64,000 nt of DNA from Vulcanimicrobiota bacterium (GTDB lineage Bacteria; Vulcanimicrobiota; Vulcanimicrobiia; Vulcanimicrobiales; Vulcanimicrobiaceae), in assembly GCA_003168375.1 (NCBI GenBank), contig PMSI01000004.1, forward strand, positions 93,040-157,039, given 5' to 3'. Position numbers and translations under genes: made by a program. Shown in pieces: positions 16,256-25,678 of the stretch; position 1 is the stretch's first letter; each line of letters starts with the position of its first letter. A model generated the notes under the pieces. It was given only the letters and a program-made list of their open reading frames with translations, did no database searches and was not told the origin of the DNA.

Positions 16256-17146
16256 GTGTCGCAATTTTGGGCGTTCGTCAGGCTCACGCGCCCGGTTTTT
16301 CTGTACGGCGGCTTCGCGGGGATCGCGCTCGGCGCCGCGGTGGCGGCGTGGTCGGGACGACGGCTCGACCTTGCGACCTACGCCTGGGCGCAGGGGCTCG
16401 TCACCGCTTTTCACTTGATGGCTCACTATTCGAACGAGTATTTCGATCGTGGGTGCGACGCCGGCGGCCGGCGCACCGCATGGACAGGCGGCAGCGGCGT
16501 GCTCGTCGCCGGCGACCTGGCGGGACGCGTCGCGCTGATCGCGGCATTGGTCTGCGCTGCGCTCGGCCTCGCCGCGAGCGCCCGTTTCGCGCTCGCCGGA
16601 AATGCAACGGTCGCGTTCCTCGGCGTCGCGATCCTCGTCCTCGCCTGGTGCTACTCGGCGCCGCCGGTGCGATTCGCGGCGCGCAGCTTGGGCGAGCTCG
16701 ACACCGCGCTCATCGTGGCGGTGCTGGTACCATTCGCCGGCTACGCGGCGTTCGCCGGACGCATCGACGACCCGATCCTGACCGCCGTGTTCGCGCCGGC
16801 GGCCGCGATGTTCGCGATGATGCTCTGCGTCGAACTGCCCGACGCGGCGAGCGACGCCGCCGCCGGGAAGCGCACCTTGGTCGTCGCTTGGGGGCCGGCT
16901 CGCGCGTGGCAGCTGACATCGCTGGCCGTGATCGTCGCCGGGGCGACAGCCGGCGGCACGGCCCTGCGCATGCAGGCGGGGCCGGCGATCCTCACGCTGG
17001 CCCCGGCCGCCGTAGCAGCGTTCATGCTGGTCCGGCGCGCGAGCGGCGACCCGCGCCCGGCCTCGATGGCGTTCTGGGGCGTGATCTTCTACGCGACGCT
17101 CGTCACCGGGCTCGCCGCACTCTACGCGCTCCTCGCCGCACGCTGA
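16256..17146 (+). CDS. UbiA-family membrane prenyltransferase
   Basis: 296 residues, nearly all hydrophobic helices (about eight or nine). The first Asp-rich motif is NEYFDRGCD (NxxxD) near residues 60-68 and the second is DAASDAAAGKRT near 195-206, as in UbiA/MenA enzymes that attach a prenyl chain to an aromatic or similar acceptor. The acceptor (menaquinone, ubiquinone, haem, tocopherol-like) cannot be decided. The GTG start gives the standard N-terminus FWAFVRLTRP. It precedes the aldolase gene, which seems unrelated in function. Confidence 0.85.
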   Translation: MSQFWAFVRLTRPVFLYGGFAGIALGAAVAAWSGRRLDLATYAWAQGLVTAFHLMAHYSNEYFDRGCDAGGRRTAWTGGSGVLVAGDLAGRVALIAALVCAALGLAASARFALAGNATVAFLGVAILVLAWCYSAPPVRFAARSLGELDTALIVAVLVPFAGYAAFAGRIDDPILTAVFAPAAAMFAMMLCVELPDAASDAAAGKRTLVVAWGPARAWQLTSLAVIVAGATAGGTALRMQAGPAILTLAPAAVAAFMLVRRASGDPRPASMAFWGVIFYATLVTGLAALYALLAAR

Positions 17147-17203
17147 GCGGCCCGCCGACCGGCGTCGTTGCGCGCGGCGCTCTTCGCGGCGCACAATGGT
17201 CCC

Positions 17204-17224
17204 GGTCCTGAGCTTGTCGAAGGG
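17204..17224 (-). repeat. Dispersed intergenic repeat, copy 2
   Basis: Reverse-orientation copy (CCTGAGCTTGTCGAAGGG) about 40 bp before the aldolase start. It is in frame with the aldolase, so the open frame runs back through it, but the encoded residues are not part of the family. Confidence 0.85.
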
Positions 17225-17264
17225 CGACGGGCCGACCCAATCAACGCCAAGGGGAACCGACAGG

Positions 17265-18170
17265 ATGCTTGCTTCGATTCGCCGGCCCACGTTCGAGGAC
17301 CTCAACCTCTCGACCGGCAAGCGCGCCCGCCTCTCCACCATGATGTACGGCCACGGCCCGGGCAACGGGACCCTGATGCTGCTGCCGATCGACCAGGGCC
17401 TCGAGCACGGGCCGATCGACTTCTTCGACAACCCCGACGCGCTCGACACCGACTGGGTCCTGCGGCTCGCGGTCGCGGGAAACTTCTCCGGGATCGCCTA
17501 TCACATCGGCCTCGCCGAGAAGTACCACAAGCAGTACGCCGGACGTGTTCCGCTCGTGCTCAAGGTGAACGGGAAAACGAACGTTCCGCCCGACGACGCG
17601 TCGTTCAGCCCGCTGACCTCGAGCGTCGAGGACGCGGTGCGGCTCGGTGCGAGCGCCGTCGGCTACACGATCTACGTCGGCTCGCCCGCCCAAGACCGCG
17701 ACCTACAGCAGGCCAACGACGTGCGCCGCGACTGCGAGAAGTACGGTATGCCGCTGATCACTTGGGCGTATCCGCGCGGCTCAGCGGTGAAGGCGAAAGG
17801 CGGCCAGGACTCGCTCTATGCGGTCGACTACGCGGCGCGCGTCGCGTGCGAGATCGGCGCCGACATCGTCAAGCTCAACGTGCCGCACTCCGAAGAAGCC
17901 GCGGCCGCATCTCCCAAACCGTACAACGGCCTGGCGATGCCCGAGCTCGAGGGTCTCCGCAAAGTCGTGAAGTCGGCGGGACGCACGCTGGTGCTCGTCT
18001 CCGGCGGCTCGAAGCTCAGCGACGACGACACCCTGCACAAGGCGCGGTTGGCGATGGAATCCGGCTGCGTCGGCCTCATCTTCGGCCGCAACATGTGGCA
18101 GCGCAAATGGGACGACGCGCTCGCGATGGCCGGACGGATGCACGACCTGATGAAGGAGTTCGGACAATAG
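17265..18170 (+). CDS. Class I fructose-bisphosphate aldolase, DhnA/archaeal type
   Basis: 301 residues of the DhnA (FbaB/archaeal FBPA) family, a TIM barrel that cleaves fructose-1,6-bisphosphate through a lysine Schiff base. Seen: LLPIDQGLEHGP at 39-50, VLKVNGKTN at 98-106, TWAYPRG at 166-172, and GADIVKLNVP with Lys203 as the expected Schiff-base residue, then LVSGGSK and LIFGRNMWQR, which bind phosphate. The ATG at 17265 starts the conserved region; the frame upstream passes through a dispersed repeat and is not coding. With the pyruvate kinase at 55,550 it supplies glycolysis or gluconeogenesis. Confidence 0.92.
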   Translation: MLASIRRPTFEDLNLSTGKRARLSTMMYGHGPGNGTLMLLPIDQGLEHGPIDFFDNPDALDTDWVLRLAVAGNFSGIAYHIGLAEKYHKQYAGRVPLVLKVNGKTNVPPDDASFSPLTSSVEDAVRLGASAVGYTIYVGSPAQDRDLQQANDVRRDCEKYGMPLITWAYPRGSAVKAKGGQDSLYAVDYAARVACEIGADIVKLNVPHSEEAAAASPKPYNGLAMPELEGLRKVVKSAGRTLVLVSGGSKLSDDDTLHKARLAMESGCVGLIFGRNMWQRKWDDALAMAGRMHDLMKEFGQ

Positions 18171-18172
18171 TC

Positions 18173-18406
18173 ATGGCGACGGCGACGGTCGAAGAGCGCA
18201 TCGAGGCGGCGCTCGACCGTATCCGGCCGGCGATCCGCCGCGACGGTGGCGACGTCTGGCTGATCAAGGTCGAAGACGGCGTCGCGTACGTGCAGATGAT
18301 CGGCGCGTGCGGCGGCTGCCCCGCGTCCAACGCGACGCTCAAAGGCGGCATCGAAGCCGTCGTCCGCGAGGACGTCCCCGAGATCCGCGCCGTCGAACAG
18401 GTGTAA
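18173..18406 (+). CDS. NifU C-terminal-like Fe-S scaffold protein
   Basis: 77 residues equal to one NifU C-terminal (Nfu) domain: IRPAIRRDGGDVWLIKVEDG followed by GACGGCPAS with the CxxC that binds a transferable [4Fe-4S] cluster, then TLKGGIEAVVREDVPEI. It delivers clusters to apo-proteins. It begins 2 bp after the aldolase stop. Its 3' end is only 6 bp from the convergent GT87-like gene. Confidence 0.92.
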   Translation: MATATVEERIEAALDRIRPAIRRDGGDVWLIKVEDGVAYVQMIGACGGCPASNATLKGGIEAVVREDVPEIRAVEQV

Positions 18407-18412
18407 CGGCCG

Positions 18413-19579
18413 TCAGACGCGCGCCCGCCGGAGCGGCCGCGCGGTCTCTTCGAGCCGGTACTCAGAACGCCGGAGCTCGCGGCTATACCGCCGGAACGCG
18501 GGCGCGTCGACGAAACCTGCCGCGCCGGGGAGCAGCCGCACGACGAGCCATGCGCAGGTGCCGCCGACGACGATCACCGTCAGCGGATCGAAGCGCAGGA
18601 GCGGCGAGAGGAACAACAGTGGTGCCACGAGGGCGAGCCCGAACAGCAGCCGCGTGCGGTACGGTTCGGCGAGCGCGGCCGCGGTGAAGCCGATCATCGG
18701 GAGCGCGAGCACGGCGTCGTACGCCCACGCATGCGGGCTCAGCGCGAGGCCGGCCAGGCAGGCGGCGCTGCCCGCCTCGACCGCCGTCGCTCGCCGCAGC
18801 GCGACCGCGACGGCGGCGGCCGCGAGCACGACGATCGCGATGGTGACCGCGCTGCCGAGACCCGCCCGCGCGAGCTGTCCCGGGAGGCCGATCGCGAACG
18901 CACCGTTCACGCCCAGATCGCCGCTTGCGAACCGCGCGATGAGCCGCAGCCAGGCCGCCGGCCACGCCCAGTCGCCGCCCGCCGCGGGCACACCGAGCAG
19001 GAACCATCCGAGCGCGATCGCGCCCACGACGCCGAGCTCGCGCAGTCGTCCGCGGAGCACCAGCAGGCCGATGAACGGCAGCGCGTACGTCGGCTTGTAG
19101 AGCAGAAAGCCGATCGGCACCGCGGTCAGCGCGACGGAGCGCGTGGCCATCCCGGCGATCGACAGCTGCGCCAGCAGCAAACCGAACGGCGCATTCTGGC
19201 CGATGATCCCGGCAGCATACACGACCGGCGGCCACAGCACGAACGTCGCGACCGACGTCGCGCGCGGCAGCGCGTAGGTGCGCGACGCGACGACCCCCGC
19301 CGTCGCCGCGCACCCGAGCATCACCACGATGTTCACCACGAAGCTCGCGGCGAGCGGCACCGCGACGAACGGGACCATCGCCCACGCGGCGCCCGGGAGG
19401 TAGAAGAACGCTTGCCACGCCTGCGGTGGATCGAGCAACGCATGGCTCCCCACCAGCGAACCAGCCGCGACGAACACTTGCCAGTCGCCGCCGTGATGCG
19501 CGATCGACCACGGCGCGGCGCTCAGGATCAGCGCCGCGAAGGCAATGGACCACACCCACAGCACCGCGCGCAGCATCAC
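18413..19579 (-). CDS. GT87-like polytopic membrane protein (last gene of tad minus arm)
   Basis: 388 residues with about nine to ten membrane helices. The first periplasmic loop GGDWQVFVAAGSL resembles the D-F-x-AG pattern of GT87 (DUF2029) polyprenyl-phosphate-mannose-dependent mannosyltransferases, and GFLLYKPTYALPF matches their conserved lipid-facing loop. It probably moves a sugar from a lipid carrier to a periplasmic target. The GTG overlaps the stop of the acyltransferase gene, so it is coupled to the Tad minus arm. The basic C-terminus (RRYSRELRRSEYRLEE) is cytoplasmic. The assignment rests on loops only. Confidence 0.68.
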   Translation of the reverse strand: MMLRAVLWVWSIAFAALILSAAPWSIAHHGGDWQVFVAAGSLVGSHALLDPPQAWQAFFYLPGAAWAMVPFVAVPLAASFVVNIVVMLGCAATAGVVASRTYALPRATSVATFVLWPPVVYAAGIIGQNAPFGLLLAQLSIAGMATRSVALTAVPIGFLLYKPTYALPFIGLLVLRGRLRELGVVGAIALGWFLLGVPAAGGDWAWPAAWLRLIARFASGDLGVNGAFAIGLPGQLARAGLGSAVTIAIVVLAAAAVAVALRRATAVEAGSAACLAGLALSPHAWAYDAVLALPMIGFTAAALAEPYRTRLLFGLALVAPLLFLSPLLRFDPLTVIVVGGTCAWLVVRLLPGAAGFVDAPAFRRYSRELRRSEYRLEETARPLRRARV

Positions 19580-20703
19580 GTCTCGGCCGCCAGCGGATAG
19601 GCGGCGCGCGCGCGTTTCTGCGACGGGTTGCGCAGCAGCAACTCGCGTACGCGCCGCCGCATCGGCTGCTCGACGCCGTGGTAGAGTGCGAAGCTCAGTG
19701 CGAGCGTCGCACCGAACGCAAGCGGCAGCACGAACGGGCGATCCCAGCCGGCGCGCTCGGCGACCATGACGACCGCAAGGTGGCAGAGATAGAACGCGAA
19801 GCTGATCTCACCAAGCCGCACCGGCACGGGATGCGACAAGACGCGCGAGAGCGCACCGCCCTGGCGCGCGAACACGAAGATGACCGCCGCCCATGCCGGC
19901 ATCACCCACGCCGAGAAGCGCACGGAGAGGGGGACGAACGGGGAGACGTACACCAGCAGGCACACCGCCGCGAGCGCGAGGATCTCCAGGCTCGTCGCCC
20001 GCAGCGGCCAGCGCTTGCGTGCGTCGCTGTGAACGAACGCGATTCCGAGCATCATCCCGACCACGAACTCGACCAGGCGGCTGGGCGGAAACACGTACCA
20101 CCGCCAGTCGTCGACCGCCGCCTCCTGCGGCCAGAGCACCGCGAGCTGGACGAACCACAACGCGGCGGCGCACAGGAGCACGCGATGCGGGGGCACCGCA
20201 CGAAACGCGCGCAGCAAGCCGTACGCCAGCAGCGGGAACGCGGCATAGAAGAACGCTTCGACCGAGATGCTCCACGCCGGCCCGTTCGCACCGAAGTAGA
20301 TCGGCCCGACCGGTATCCAACTCTGGACGAGCGCTGCTTGCGCGGCGATCGCCTGCAGCCGCGTCGGCGCGCCGGCACCGTTCCAGAGCGGGCTCGTCCC
20401 GAGCGCGACGAGGCCCGCGATCGCAAGCGGCATCGTCGCGAGGTGGAGCGGATAGATCCGCGCGATCCGCGCGGCATAGAACGCGCGGACCGCGCCGGCC
20501 CGAAGACGACCGCGGAAGCTGCCGTGGTAGCTATACGTCAGGATGAAGCCGGAGAGCAGAAAGAAGAATGCGACGCCGAGGTAGCCGAACGAGAACATCA
20601 CCGAGATGCGGCGCGTCGGAACACAGTGCCACGAGAAGACGAGGAGCGCCGCAACGAACCGCAACGAGGTCAGCGGGAGCAGCGCGCCTCGCGGCTCCGT
20701 CAT
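19576..20703 (-). CDS. Acyltransferase-3 family membrane protein (OafA/YrhL type)
   Basis: 375 residues with about ten helices. The N-terminal block LTSLRFVAALLVFSWHC carries the conserved R/H of the acyltransferase-3 (NodX/OafA) family, followed by SFGYLGVAFFFLLSGFILTYSY and YFGANGPAWSISVEAFFYAAFP, which are strong family signatures. It O-acylates sugars or glycans exposed outside the inner membrane. The ATG overlaps the stop of the preceding GT-C-like gene (ATGA). In this operon it may modify glycans made by the adjacent GT87-like proteins. Confidence 0.9.
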   Translation of the reverse strand: MTEPRGALLPLTSLRFVAALLVFSWHCVPTRRISVMFSFGYLGVAFFFLLSGFILTYSYHGSFRGRLRAGAVRAFYAARIARIYPLHLATMPLAIAGLVALGTSPLWNGAGAPTRLQAIAAQAALVQSWIPVGPIYFGANGPAWSISVEAFFYAAFPLLAYGLLRAFRAVPPHRVLLCAAALWFVQLAVLWPQEAAVDDWRWYVFPPSRLVEFVVGMMLGIAFVHSDARKRWPLRATSLEILALAAVCLLVYVSPFVPLSVRFSAWVMPAWAAVIFVFARQGGALSRVLSHPVPVRLGEISFAFYLCHLAVVMVAERAGWDRPFVLPLAFGATLALSFALYHGVEQPMRRRVRELLLRNPSQKRARAAYPLAAET

Positions 20704-22142
20704 CGCAGCGCTTCGGCGAGCACGGGCGGGCGTACGTAGAGCTCGGAGACGCGGTCGGTCGCGATGCGCCGCCACGTGCCGCCCCGTTCGGCGAGCAAGC
20801 TGTCGAGCGCGCCGTTCCGGCGCACGAGCACGGCATCGATCCGCTCGGCGTCGAGAATCGACGCCCAGCCGCGGTTGCCGTCGATGACCTCCCGGTACTC
20901 GCGCCACACGCGCGCAGGATACGGATCGCAGCGGCCGTCCATGAAGAACCGTACCGGCTCGTTCAGAAAGACGCTGCACCACGCGAAGTCCTCGCAGAAC
21001 ACGCGCGGCGGCGTCCTCGACTCGGCGAGCAGCACTCGCGCGGTGCCCAGCGGGAGGCCCTCGCCCGCGAACGGAGCATAGCGCCACGTCGCGCCGCTCA
21101 CGGCGGCGCCGCACACGACGGTTGCGGCCAGCGTCGCCCATGCAAACGCGCCGGTCCCGCGCGCCGCCACCGGTGCACGCGCTCGGCTGCGTGGGATCGC
21201 CGCGAGTGCGATCGGCGCGGCGACGATCGCGAACACCGGGACGTTCCTGACCGCCCCGAACAACAGCACGGCGAACGCGACCGCGACGAGTCGGTCGCGC
21301 AGCGGCGTGCGCGCGCCGAACACCGCCAGCAGCAGCACGATCGGCAGCGCTCCGGCGACGAACGCCGGGTTGCCCGCGCTGGTCGCGCCCCACTCGCTGA
21401 TCGACGCGCGGATCGGGCTCGTGAGCAGGGCCGCGGCGTACCGCGCCAAGTCGAGCCCGAACGGCGTCGCCAGCGTCGCAGCGGCACAGGCGATCGCGAG
21501 GGCGGTGCTGCGGCGCACCGCCGCCGACCACGCGCGTTCGCGCAGCGCCGCCCCGAGCGCGAACAGCGCGGCGAGAACCGGCGCCAGGAACGCGCTCGCG
21601 TGCAGGTTCGCCCAGACGACGGTGACCGGAACGGCGGCCCAGGCCCCGGGGCCTTCGAGTTCGAGCAGCCACGTGACGCTCGCGAGACAGGCCCAGCCCA
21701 GCACCTGAGCGCGCGCGCCGAACGACTGCATCGCCGCGAGCGCGCACAGCAGCACGGCGACCGACGCACTCGCGTCGGAGACGCCGCGCCGGCGAGCGCG
21801 CAGCACGACCGTGGCGAGGACGACGCCGAACGCTAGCGCGCACAGCAGCGGTACGGCCCAGCTCGCGCCGCGCGCGCTCGTCCACGCCAATGCGGTCGAG
21901 AACAGCCACTCGTGCGGCGTCCACGGAGCCCCGTCCGCGGCGAACGTCTCCGGACCGAGCGCCCGCGGGATCGCGTGCTCGTGCAGCACGCGTTCGCCGA
22001 GCCAGCGCTGCCAGAGCAGATCGCCGTCACCGCGCGGCAAACGCAGGGCCAGCGCGGCGAACCAGCCGACGACGAGCACGCAGCACGCCCACGGCAACAG
22101 CGCCGCGGGCCGGATGCGCCCGCGGGCCGGACCGGTGTTCAC
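20700..22142 (-). CDS. GT-C-like polytopic membrane protein
   Basis: 480 residues with about ten to eleven helices. Helix 1 is followed by a periplasmic loop, GDGDLLWQRWLGERVLHEHAIPR, of the kind found in GT-C-fold glycosyltransferase relatives, and PWTPHEWLFS follows. The last about 120 residues form a soluble domain (RVFCEDFAWCSVFL, VRFFMDGRCDPYP) seen in uncharacterised bacterial proteins of this type. Substrate unknown. GTG start overlaps the upstream stop (GTGA). Membrane topology is certain; transferase activity is inferred. Confidence 0.65.
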   Translation of the reverse strand: MNTGPARGRIRPAALLPWACCVLVVGWFAALALRLPRGDGDLLWQRWLGERVLHEHAIPRALGPETFAADGAPWTPHEWLFSTALAWTSARGASWAVPLLCALAFGVVLATVVLRARRRGVSDASASVAVLLCALAAMQSFGARAQVLGWACLASVTWLLELEGPGAWAAVPVTVVWANLHASAFLAPVLAALFALGAALRERAWSAAVRRSTALAIACAAATLATPFGLDLARYAAALLTSPIRASISEWGATSAGNPAFVAGALPIVLLLAVFGARTPLRDRLVAVAFAVLLFGAVRNVPVFAIVAAPIALAAIPRSRARAPVAARGTGAFAWATLAATVVCGAAVSGATWRYAPFAGEGLPLGTARVLLAESRTPPRVFCEDFAWCSVFLNEPVRFFMDGRCDPYPARVWREYREVIDGNRGWASILDAERIDAVLVRRNGALDSLLAERGGTWRRIATDRVSELYVRPPVLAEALR

Positions 22143-23557
22143 GGTGCGCTGCCCACGGGAAGGGCGGCGAGAGGCGCGCGCACGCGGCGCAGCGCGTCAC
22201 CGTATGCGACCGCCGCGATCGCGACCAAGCCGCACGCGAGGCCGGCGAAGGTCGGCAGGCGCAGCCACTGCATCATCGCAGAGGGCCGCATCAGCGCCGC
22301 GCGCGAGAATTCGCCCCAGCTCAACTCTGCCAGCGCGTCCGGAGGGTACACGTGCGGTACGAAGTGCACGGGCGCGGGACCGAGTCCCAGCGCCGCCAGC
22401 ACGACGACCGAGCACACGACGCCCGCGGCGCCGATGGCGAAAACGATCCCGGCGCGGCGCCCGAGCGTCAGGCCGCCGAGCCCGCCGGCGAGCAGCGGCG
22501 CGAACCCGGCCAGCACGCTCGATCCCATCACGTTCCAGGGGATCATGGCGAGCGCCAGGCCGGCGATCGCCGGCGCTCGCACCCGCGGATCGCGCACCGC
22601 GACGTAGAGGATCGCCGGAAACGCGACCGCGATCTGCTGGAAGTGCACGTGCACGCCGCCGAACACGGCGAACGCCGGCGGCACGATCACCATGACCGCC
22701 GCGTCGCCGGTCAGAGCCCGAAGCCGGTTCGCGACGACGACCCCGAGGACCAGCATCGCCGCGAACTCCACCTCGCCCCAGCGCACCGCCGCCGAGATCG
22801 ACACGCCGAGCGACGTGAGGAGCGAGGTCAGGCTGAACTGCCACTCGTAGGCATTGGCGAGCGCATGCGCGGGTACGACGTCGCGCACGTATGCGATGAA
22901 CGCCGGCAGGCCGACCGCGCCGGCGCTCGCGAGGGCCAGGCCGGCCCCGCACAGCAGCAGCGGGAGGCGCGTGCGCGGAACGGCCGCCAGCATTCCGACG
23001 ATCGCGGCGAGCGCGACGTGCGGTTCGATGCTCGCCAGCGCGACGCAGGCCGACGCCGCGATCCAATGCCCGCGACGGGCGAGCAGCGCGGCGCCGCCTA
23101 GCGCGGCGAAGACGAACGGCATCGGCTGGCCGACGTAGTACGTCACCGTCGCGGTGATCGCCGCCAGCGAAAGATTCAGCATCGCGCTCGAAGCGCCGGT
23201 GACGCGCTGCAGCAGCGCGACCGCGAGCGTCATCGACGCGATCATCAGCGCACCGTAGCACAGCGCGGCGAGCGGGAACGGCAGCAGCGCGAACGGGACG
23301 AACAGCAGCAGCGCATACGGCGGCAGCGGCGCGGGGAGCGCGACCGGCCGCAGGAACGCCGGTTCCGCGGGCGGTCCCGCCGTCGCCTCACAGCTGCGCA
23401 GCGGCTCTTCGAGGTACGGATTTGCGCCGTGCGCGATCGCGCTTCCGGCGCAGTAGAACGCGCGGAAGTCCCCCATGAGATACGTCTGGCCGGCGGGCGG
23501 GTTGAGCGCGATCATCACCGCCAGCAGCGCCGGGGCGATGAACCACGTCCAACGCAC
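22139..23557 (-). CDS. GT87-like membrane glycosyltransferase
   Basis: 472 residues. The GTG at 23557 is chosen because GGAGCG precedes it by 6 nt and the product then begins at the first helix (RWTWFIAPALL). The first periplasmic loop MGDFRAFYCAGSAIAHGANPY is the typical GT87 motif (catalytic Asp in D-F/Y-x-x-AG...G-x-PY), then about ten helices. These enzymes use a polyprenyl-phosphate sugar donor. It directly follows two TadE-like pseudopilin genes and overlaps the next membrane gene, suggesting a role in glycosylating pilus or cell-surface material. Confidence 0.78.
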   Translation of the reverse strand: MRWTWFIAPALLAVMIALNPPAGQTYLMGDFRAFYCAGSAIAHGANPYLEEPLRSCEATAGPPAEPAFLRPVALPAPLPPYALLLFVPFALLPFPLAALCYGALMIASMTLAVALLQRVTGASSAMLNLSLAAITATVTYYVGQPMPFVFAALGGAALLARRGHWIAASACVALASIEPHVALAAIVGMLAAVPRTRLPLLLCGAGLALASAGAVGLPAFIAYVRDVVPAHALANAYEWQFSLTSLLTSLGVSISAAVRWGEVEFAAMLVLGVVVANRLRALTGDAAVMVIVPPAFAVFGGVHVHFQQIAVAFPAILYVAVRDPRVRAPAIAGLALAMIPWNVMGSSVLAGFAPLLAGGLGGLTLGRRAGIVFAIGAAGVVCSVVVLAALGLGPAPVHFVPHVYPPDALAELSWGEFSRAALMRPSAMMQWLRLPTFAGLACGLVAIAAVAYGDALRRVRAPLAALPVGSAP

Positions 23558-23571
23558 GTTCGCTCCCACCT

Positions 23572-24000
23572 TTACTGCGCGATCACGATCTGCGACGTGC
23601 TCGACATCGTCATCGTGAAGTTGGGCAGCACCGGGATGATGAACCGGAACGGGTACGACGCCTGCACCGCGACGATGCAGCCCGGCCCCTGATTCGCGGG
23701 ATCGCTGCAACCGCCGGAGCTCGTCCAGGTCGTCGTCACGGCCAAGGAGTTCGGGTCGATCCCCGGCGCGAGTCCGCGCACGTACGTCTGGATCGTGTCC
23801 GTCGTCGCCGGGCAGCCGGAGACCGTACACGTGGAGCCTCGCACCATCGCATAGCGCGTCCCCGACCGCGCCGCGTTGGCGACCAGATGATAGGTGTAGA
23901 GTGCGCGCCCGAAGTCGATGATGCCGAGCATCAGCGTCAGCGTGGCCGCGCTCACGAGGGCGAACTCCACCAGCGCGTTTCCCCGCTCGCGCGCGCTCAT
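23572..24000 (-). CDS. TadE-like pseudopilin
   Basis: 142 residues. The N-terminus RERGNALVEFALVSAATLTLMLGIIDFGRALYTY is the TadE domain: Gly, then Glu at +5 and one long hydrophobic helix followed by DFGRA. This is the site for prepilin peptidase. The C-terminal domain has two cysteine pairs (TCTVSGC, GGCSDP...GPGC) that could form disulfides in the periplasm. The ATG at 24000 overlaps the previous stop (ATGA). It is a minor pilus subunit or assembly factor of the Tad system. Confidence 0.88.
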   Translation of the reverse strand: MSARERGNALVEFALVSAATLTLMLGIIDFGRALYTYHLVANAARSGTRYAMVRGSTCTVSGCPATTDTIQTYVRGLAPGIDPNSLAVTTTWTSSGGCSDPANQGPGCIVAVQASYPFRFIIPVLPNFTMTMSSTSQIVIAQ

Positions 24001-24455
24001 TGCGCGACGCGCATCGTCGCGCGGCTGGTGATCGTCTGGCTCGCCGGCACGGCCGGGAAATGCAGGATCGACGTAAAGGTTCCGGTCGCGTCGACCTGGA
24101 CGAACACCAGCCGGTGACTGGTGCCGCAATCGGTCGGCAAGCACGTCGACGACGTGCCGTCCGCGCAGCGGCAGAACTGGACGGCGGTCGCGCTGAGCCC
24201 CGTGATGTTCTGCGCGTCGTTCCGCGCCGCCGCCGCCATGCCGGTCAGGTCCGCGGCGGTCCCCAGGTTCTGCGCGCCGTACTGAGCGCCCGACCGCGCG
24301 GCGTTGGCGACCACAATGCTGTACTGCGCGAAGCGGCCCACTTCGATCAGGCCGATCAAGAGGAGCACCAGGAGCGGCGCGATGACCGCCAGCTCCGCGA
24401 TCGCGGATCCGGAGTCCGCGCGCGCCAGCCGGCGGAGCCCCTGCGCGGTCATCAT
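23997..24455 (-). CDS. TadE-like pseudopilin
   Basis: 152 residues. After a short basic leader (LRRLARADSGSAIAELAVIAP) comes the TadE helix with Glu near its start and IGLIEVGRFAQYSIVVANAARSG. The C-terminal domain contains FCRCADG and STCLPTDC cysteines. The ATG at 24455 overlaps the stop of the TadG-like gene; a second ATG follows at once. It is a second minor pseudopilin, diverged from the one downstream, and both would be processed by the TadV-type peptidases encoded on the plus arm. Confidence 0.87.
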   Translation of the reverse strand: MMTAQGLRRLARADSGSAIAELAVIAPLLVLLLIGLIEVGRFAQYSIVVANAARSGAQYGAQNLGTAADLTGMAAAARNDAQNITGLSATAVQFCRCADGTSSTCLPTDCGTSHRLVFVQVDATGTFTSILHFPAVPASQTITSRATMRVAQ

Positions 24456-25648
24456 TCCGCCAGCGTGCCGTGGCCGGTGCGCTGCAGGCCGCCCGACGCG
24501 GGAACGGTGATGCCGCCGCCGTTCATGCGGATCGACTTGGCGACGAGCAGCGTGACCGACGGAAGTTGTCCGTTGAACGTGAAGTCGCACGACGGCGCGT
24601 AGAATCCGCCGGTGAGGTCGACCGTGCCGGCCGCGCCGTTCTTGGTGAAGCTGCCGGTATTGCCGGGAGCCTGGTAATACACCATCCCGGCCGTCGGGCC
24701 GGTGGTCGGCGCCGACAGGATCACGTTGACGTTACCGTTGTATGTCAAGCCGCCGGTGCCGCCGTTGTAGATCGTGACGCCGCTGCCGGTGATGTCGCCG
24801 CTCGTCATCCCTTGGTCGAGGACGAACAGCCCCGGCGAGAGCGTCAGCGAGCCGCTGAGCGGGACGCAGTACTCGCCCGGCGGGAGCGGGTTCGCGGCCG
24901 GGAACGGCTGACAGCCGCTATGGAGGATGCCGGGGTGATTCAGCGTCAGGTCGGCGAGATACGCGCAGCCGGCGATCGTCTGACACGGGTCGCTCACCGG
25001 GACGCTCTTCATCGGCTGCGCCAGCGGGTAGGATCCACCGCCCGGACCATCCCCGACGTACCCGATGGTGACCGCATCGACGTTGGCTTGTCCGGTGACC
25101 ACCAGATCCTGGTTGGTGATGAGGCCACACGTCGGCGCCGTGATCCCGCCCCGGCCGCCGCCGCGCAAGTCGATGTCGCCCGCCAGCGCGTAGATGCAGT
25201 AGATGCCGTTCGTGTTGAGGAGGGCGACCGCACGAACGCTGATCCATTGCTGCATTCCGAAGACGCCGTTGAAGAAACTCGGCAGCTTCTTTCGGATGAC
25301 CACCTCGACGCCTTGCGCGTTGCCGCTGTACGCCCCAGCCGCCGGCGGGTTGTTGACGGTGACGGCGACGCTGGCGCCGCCATCGTCGGTGAAGCCGTTC
25401 GCACTCGCGTCGCTCGCCGCCGCGGCGGCGACGTCGGCGGCGGCTGGGTACGCAAGTTCACCGGCGCCTGCAATCGCGGCGCTGTCGGCCGCCGACTGCG
25501 CGAGACGCTGCTGATACCGCCAGTAGCCGACGTCGACCGCGAGCGCCGCCGCCCCAAAGAGAACGACGAGCGCGAGGGCGAAGAGCGGCAGAACCTGTCC
25601 CCGTTCTCCCGAGCGCGGCCGGTACGTGCGCATCGAATCGGCATCCAT
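24452..25648 (-). CDS. TadG-like pilus assembly protein
   Basis: 398 residues. The N-terminus GERGQVLPLFALALVVLFGAAALAVDVGYWRYQQRLAQSAADSAAIAGA is the Tad-like (TadE/TadG N-terminal) hydrophobic helix with the coiled AADSAALA-type stretch. The long C-terminal part is Gly/Asn/Thr-rich beta structure (for example GSGVTIYNGGTGGL), reminiscent of a beta-helix rather than the von Willebrand A domain of classical TadG. It probably spans the periplasm with its exposed domain outside the membrane. It lies between the secretin and the two TadE genes. Confidence 0.85.
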   Translation of the reverse strand: MDADSMRTYRPRSGERGQVLPLFALALVVLFGAAALAVDVGYWRYQQRLAQSAADSAAIAGAGELAYPAAADVAAAAASDASANGFTDDGGASVAVTVNNPPAAGAYSGNAQGVEVVIRKKLPSFFNGVFGMQQWISVRAVALLNTNGIYCIYALAGDIDLRGGGRGGITAPTCGLITNQDLVVTGQANVDAVTIGYVGDGPGGGSYPLAQPMKSVPVSDPCQTIAGCAYLADLTLNHPGILHSGCQPFPAANPLPPGEYCVPLSGSLTLSPGLFVLDQGMTSGDITGSGVTIYNGGTGGLTYNGNVNVILSAPTTGPTAGMVYYQAPGNTGSFTKNGAAGTVDLTGGFYAPSCDFTFNGQLPSVTLLVAKSIRMNGGGITVPASGGLQRTGHGTLAE

Positions 25649-25678
25649 CGCTGACGTCTCCTTCCGGCGGGCGGTCTC

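Noticed and set aside
19426..20739. Long plus-strand frames across the acyltransferase and GT-like genes
   Set aside because: Composition is dominated by Arg, Asp, Gln and His with no domains; the minus-strand genes have clear membrane topology and overlaps.
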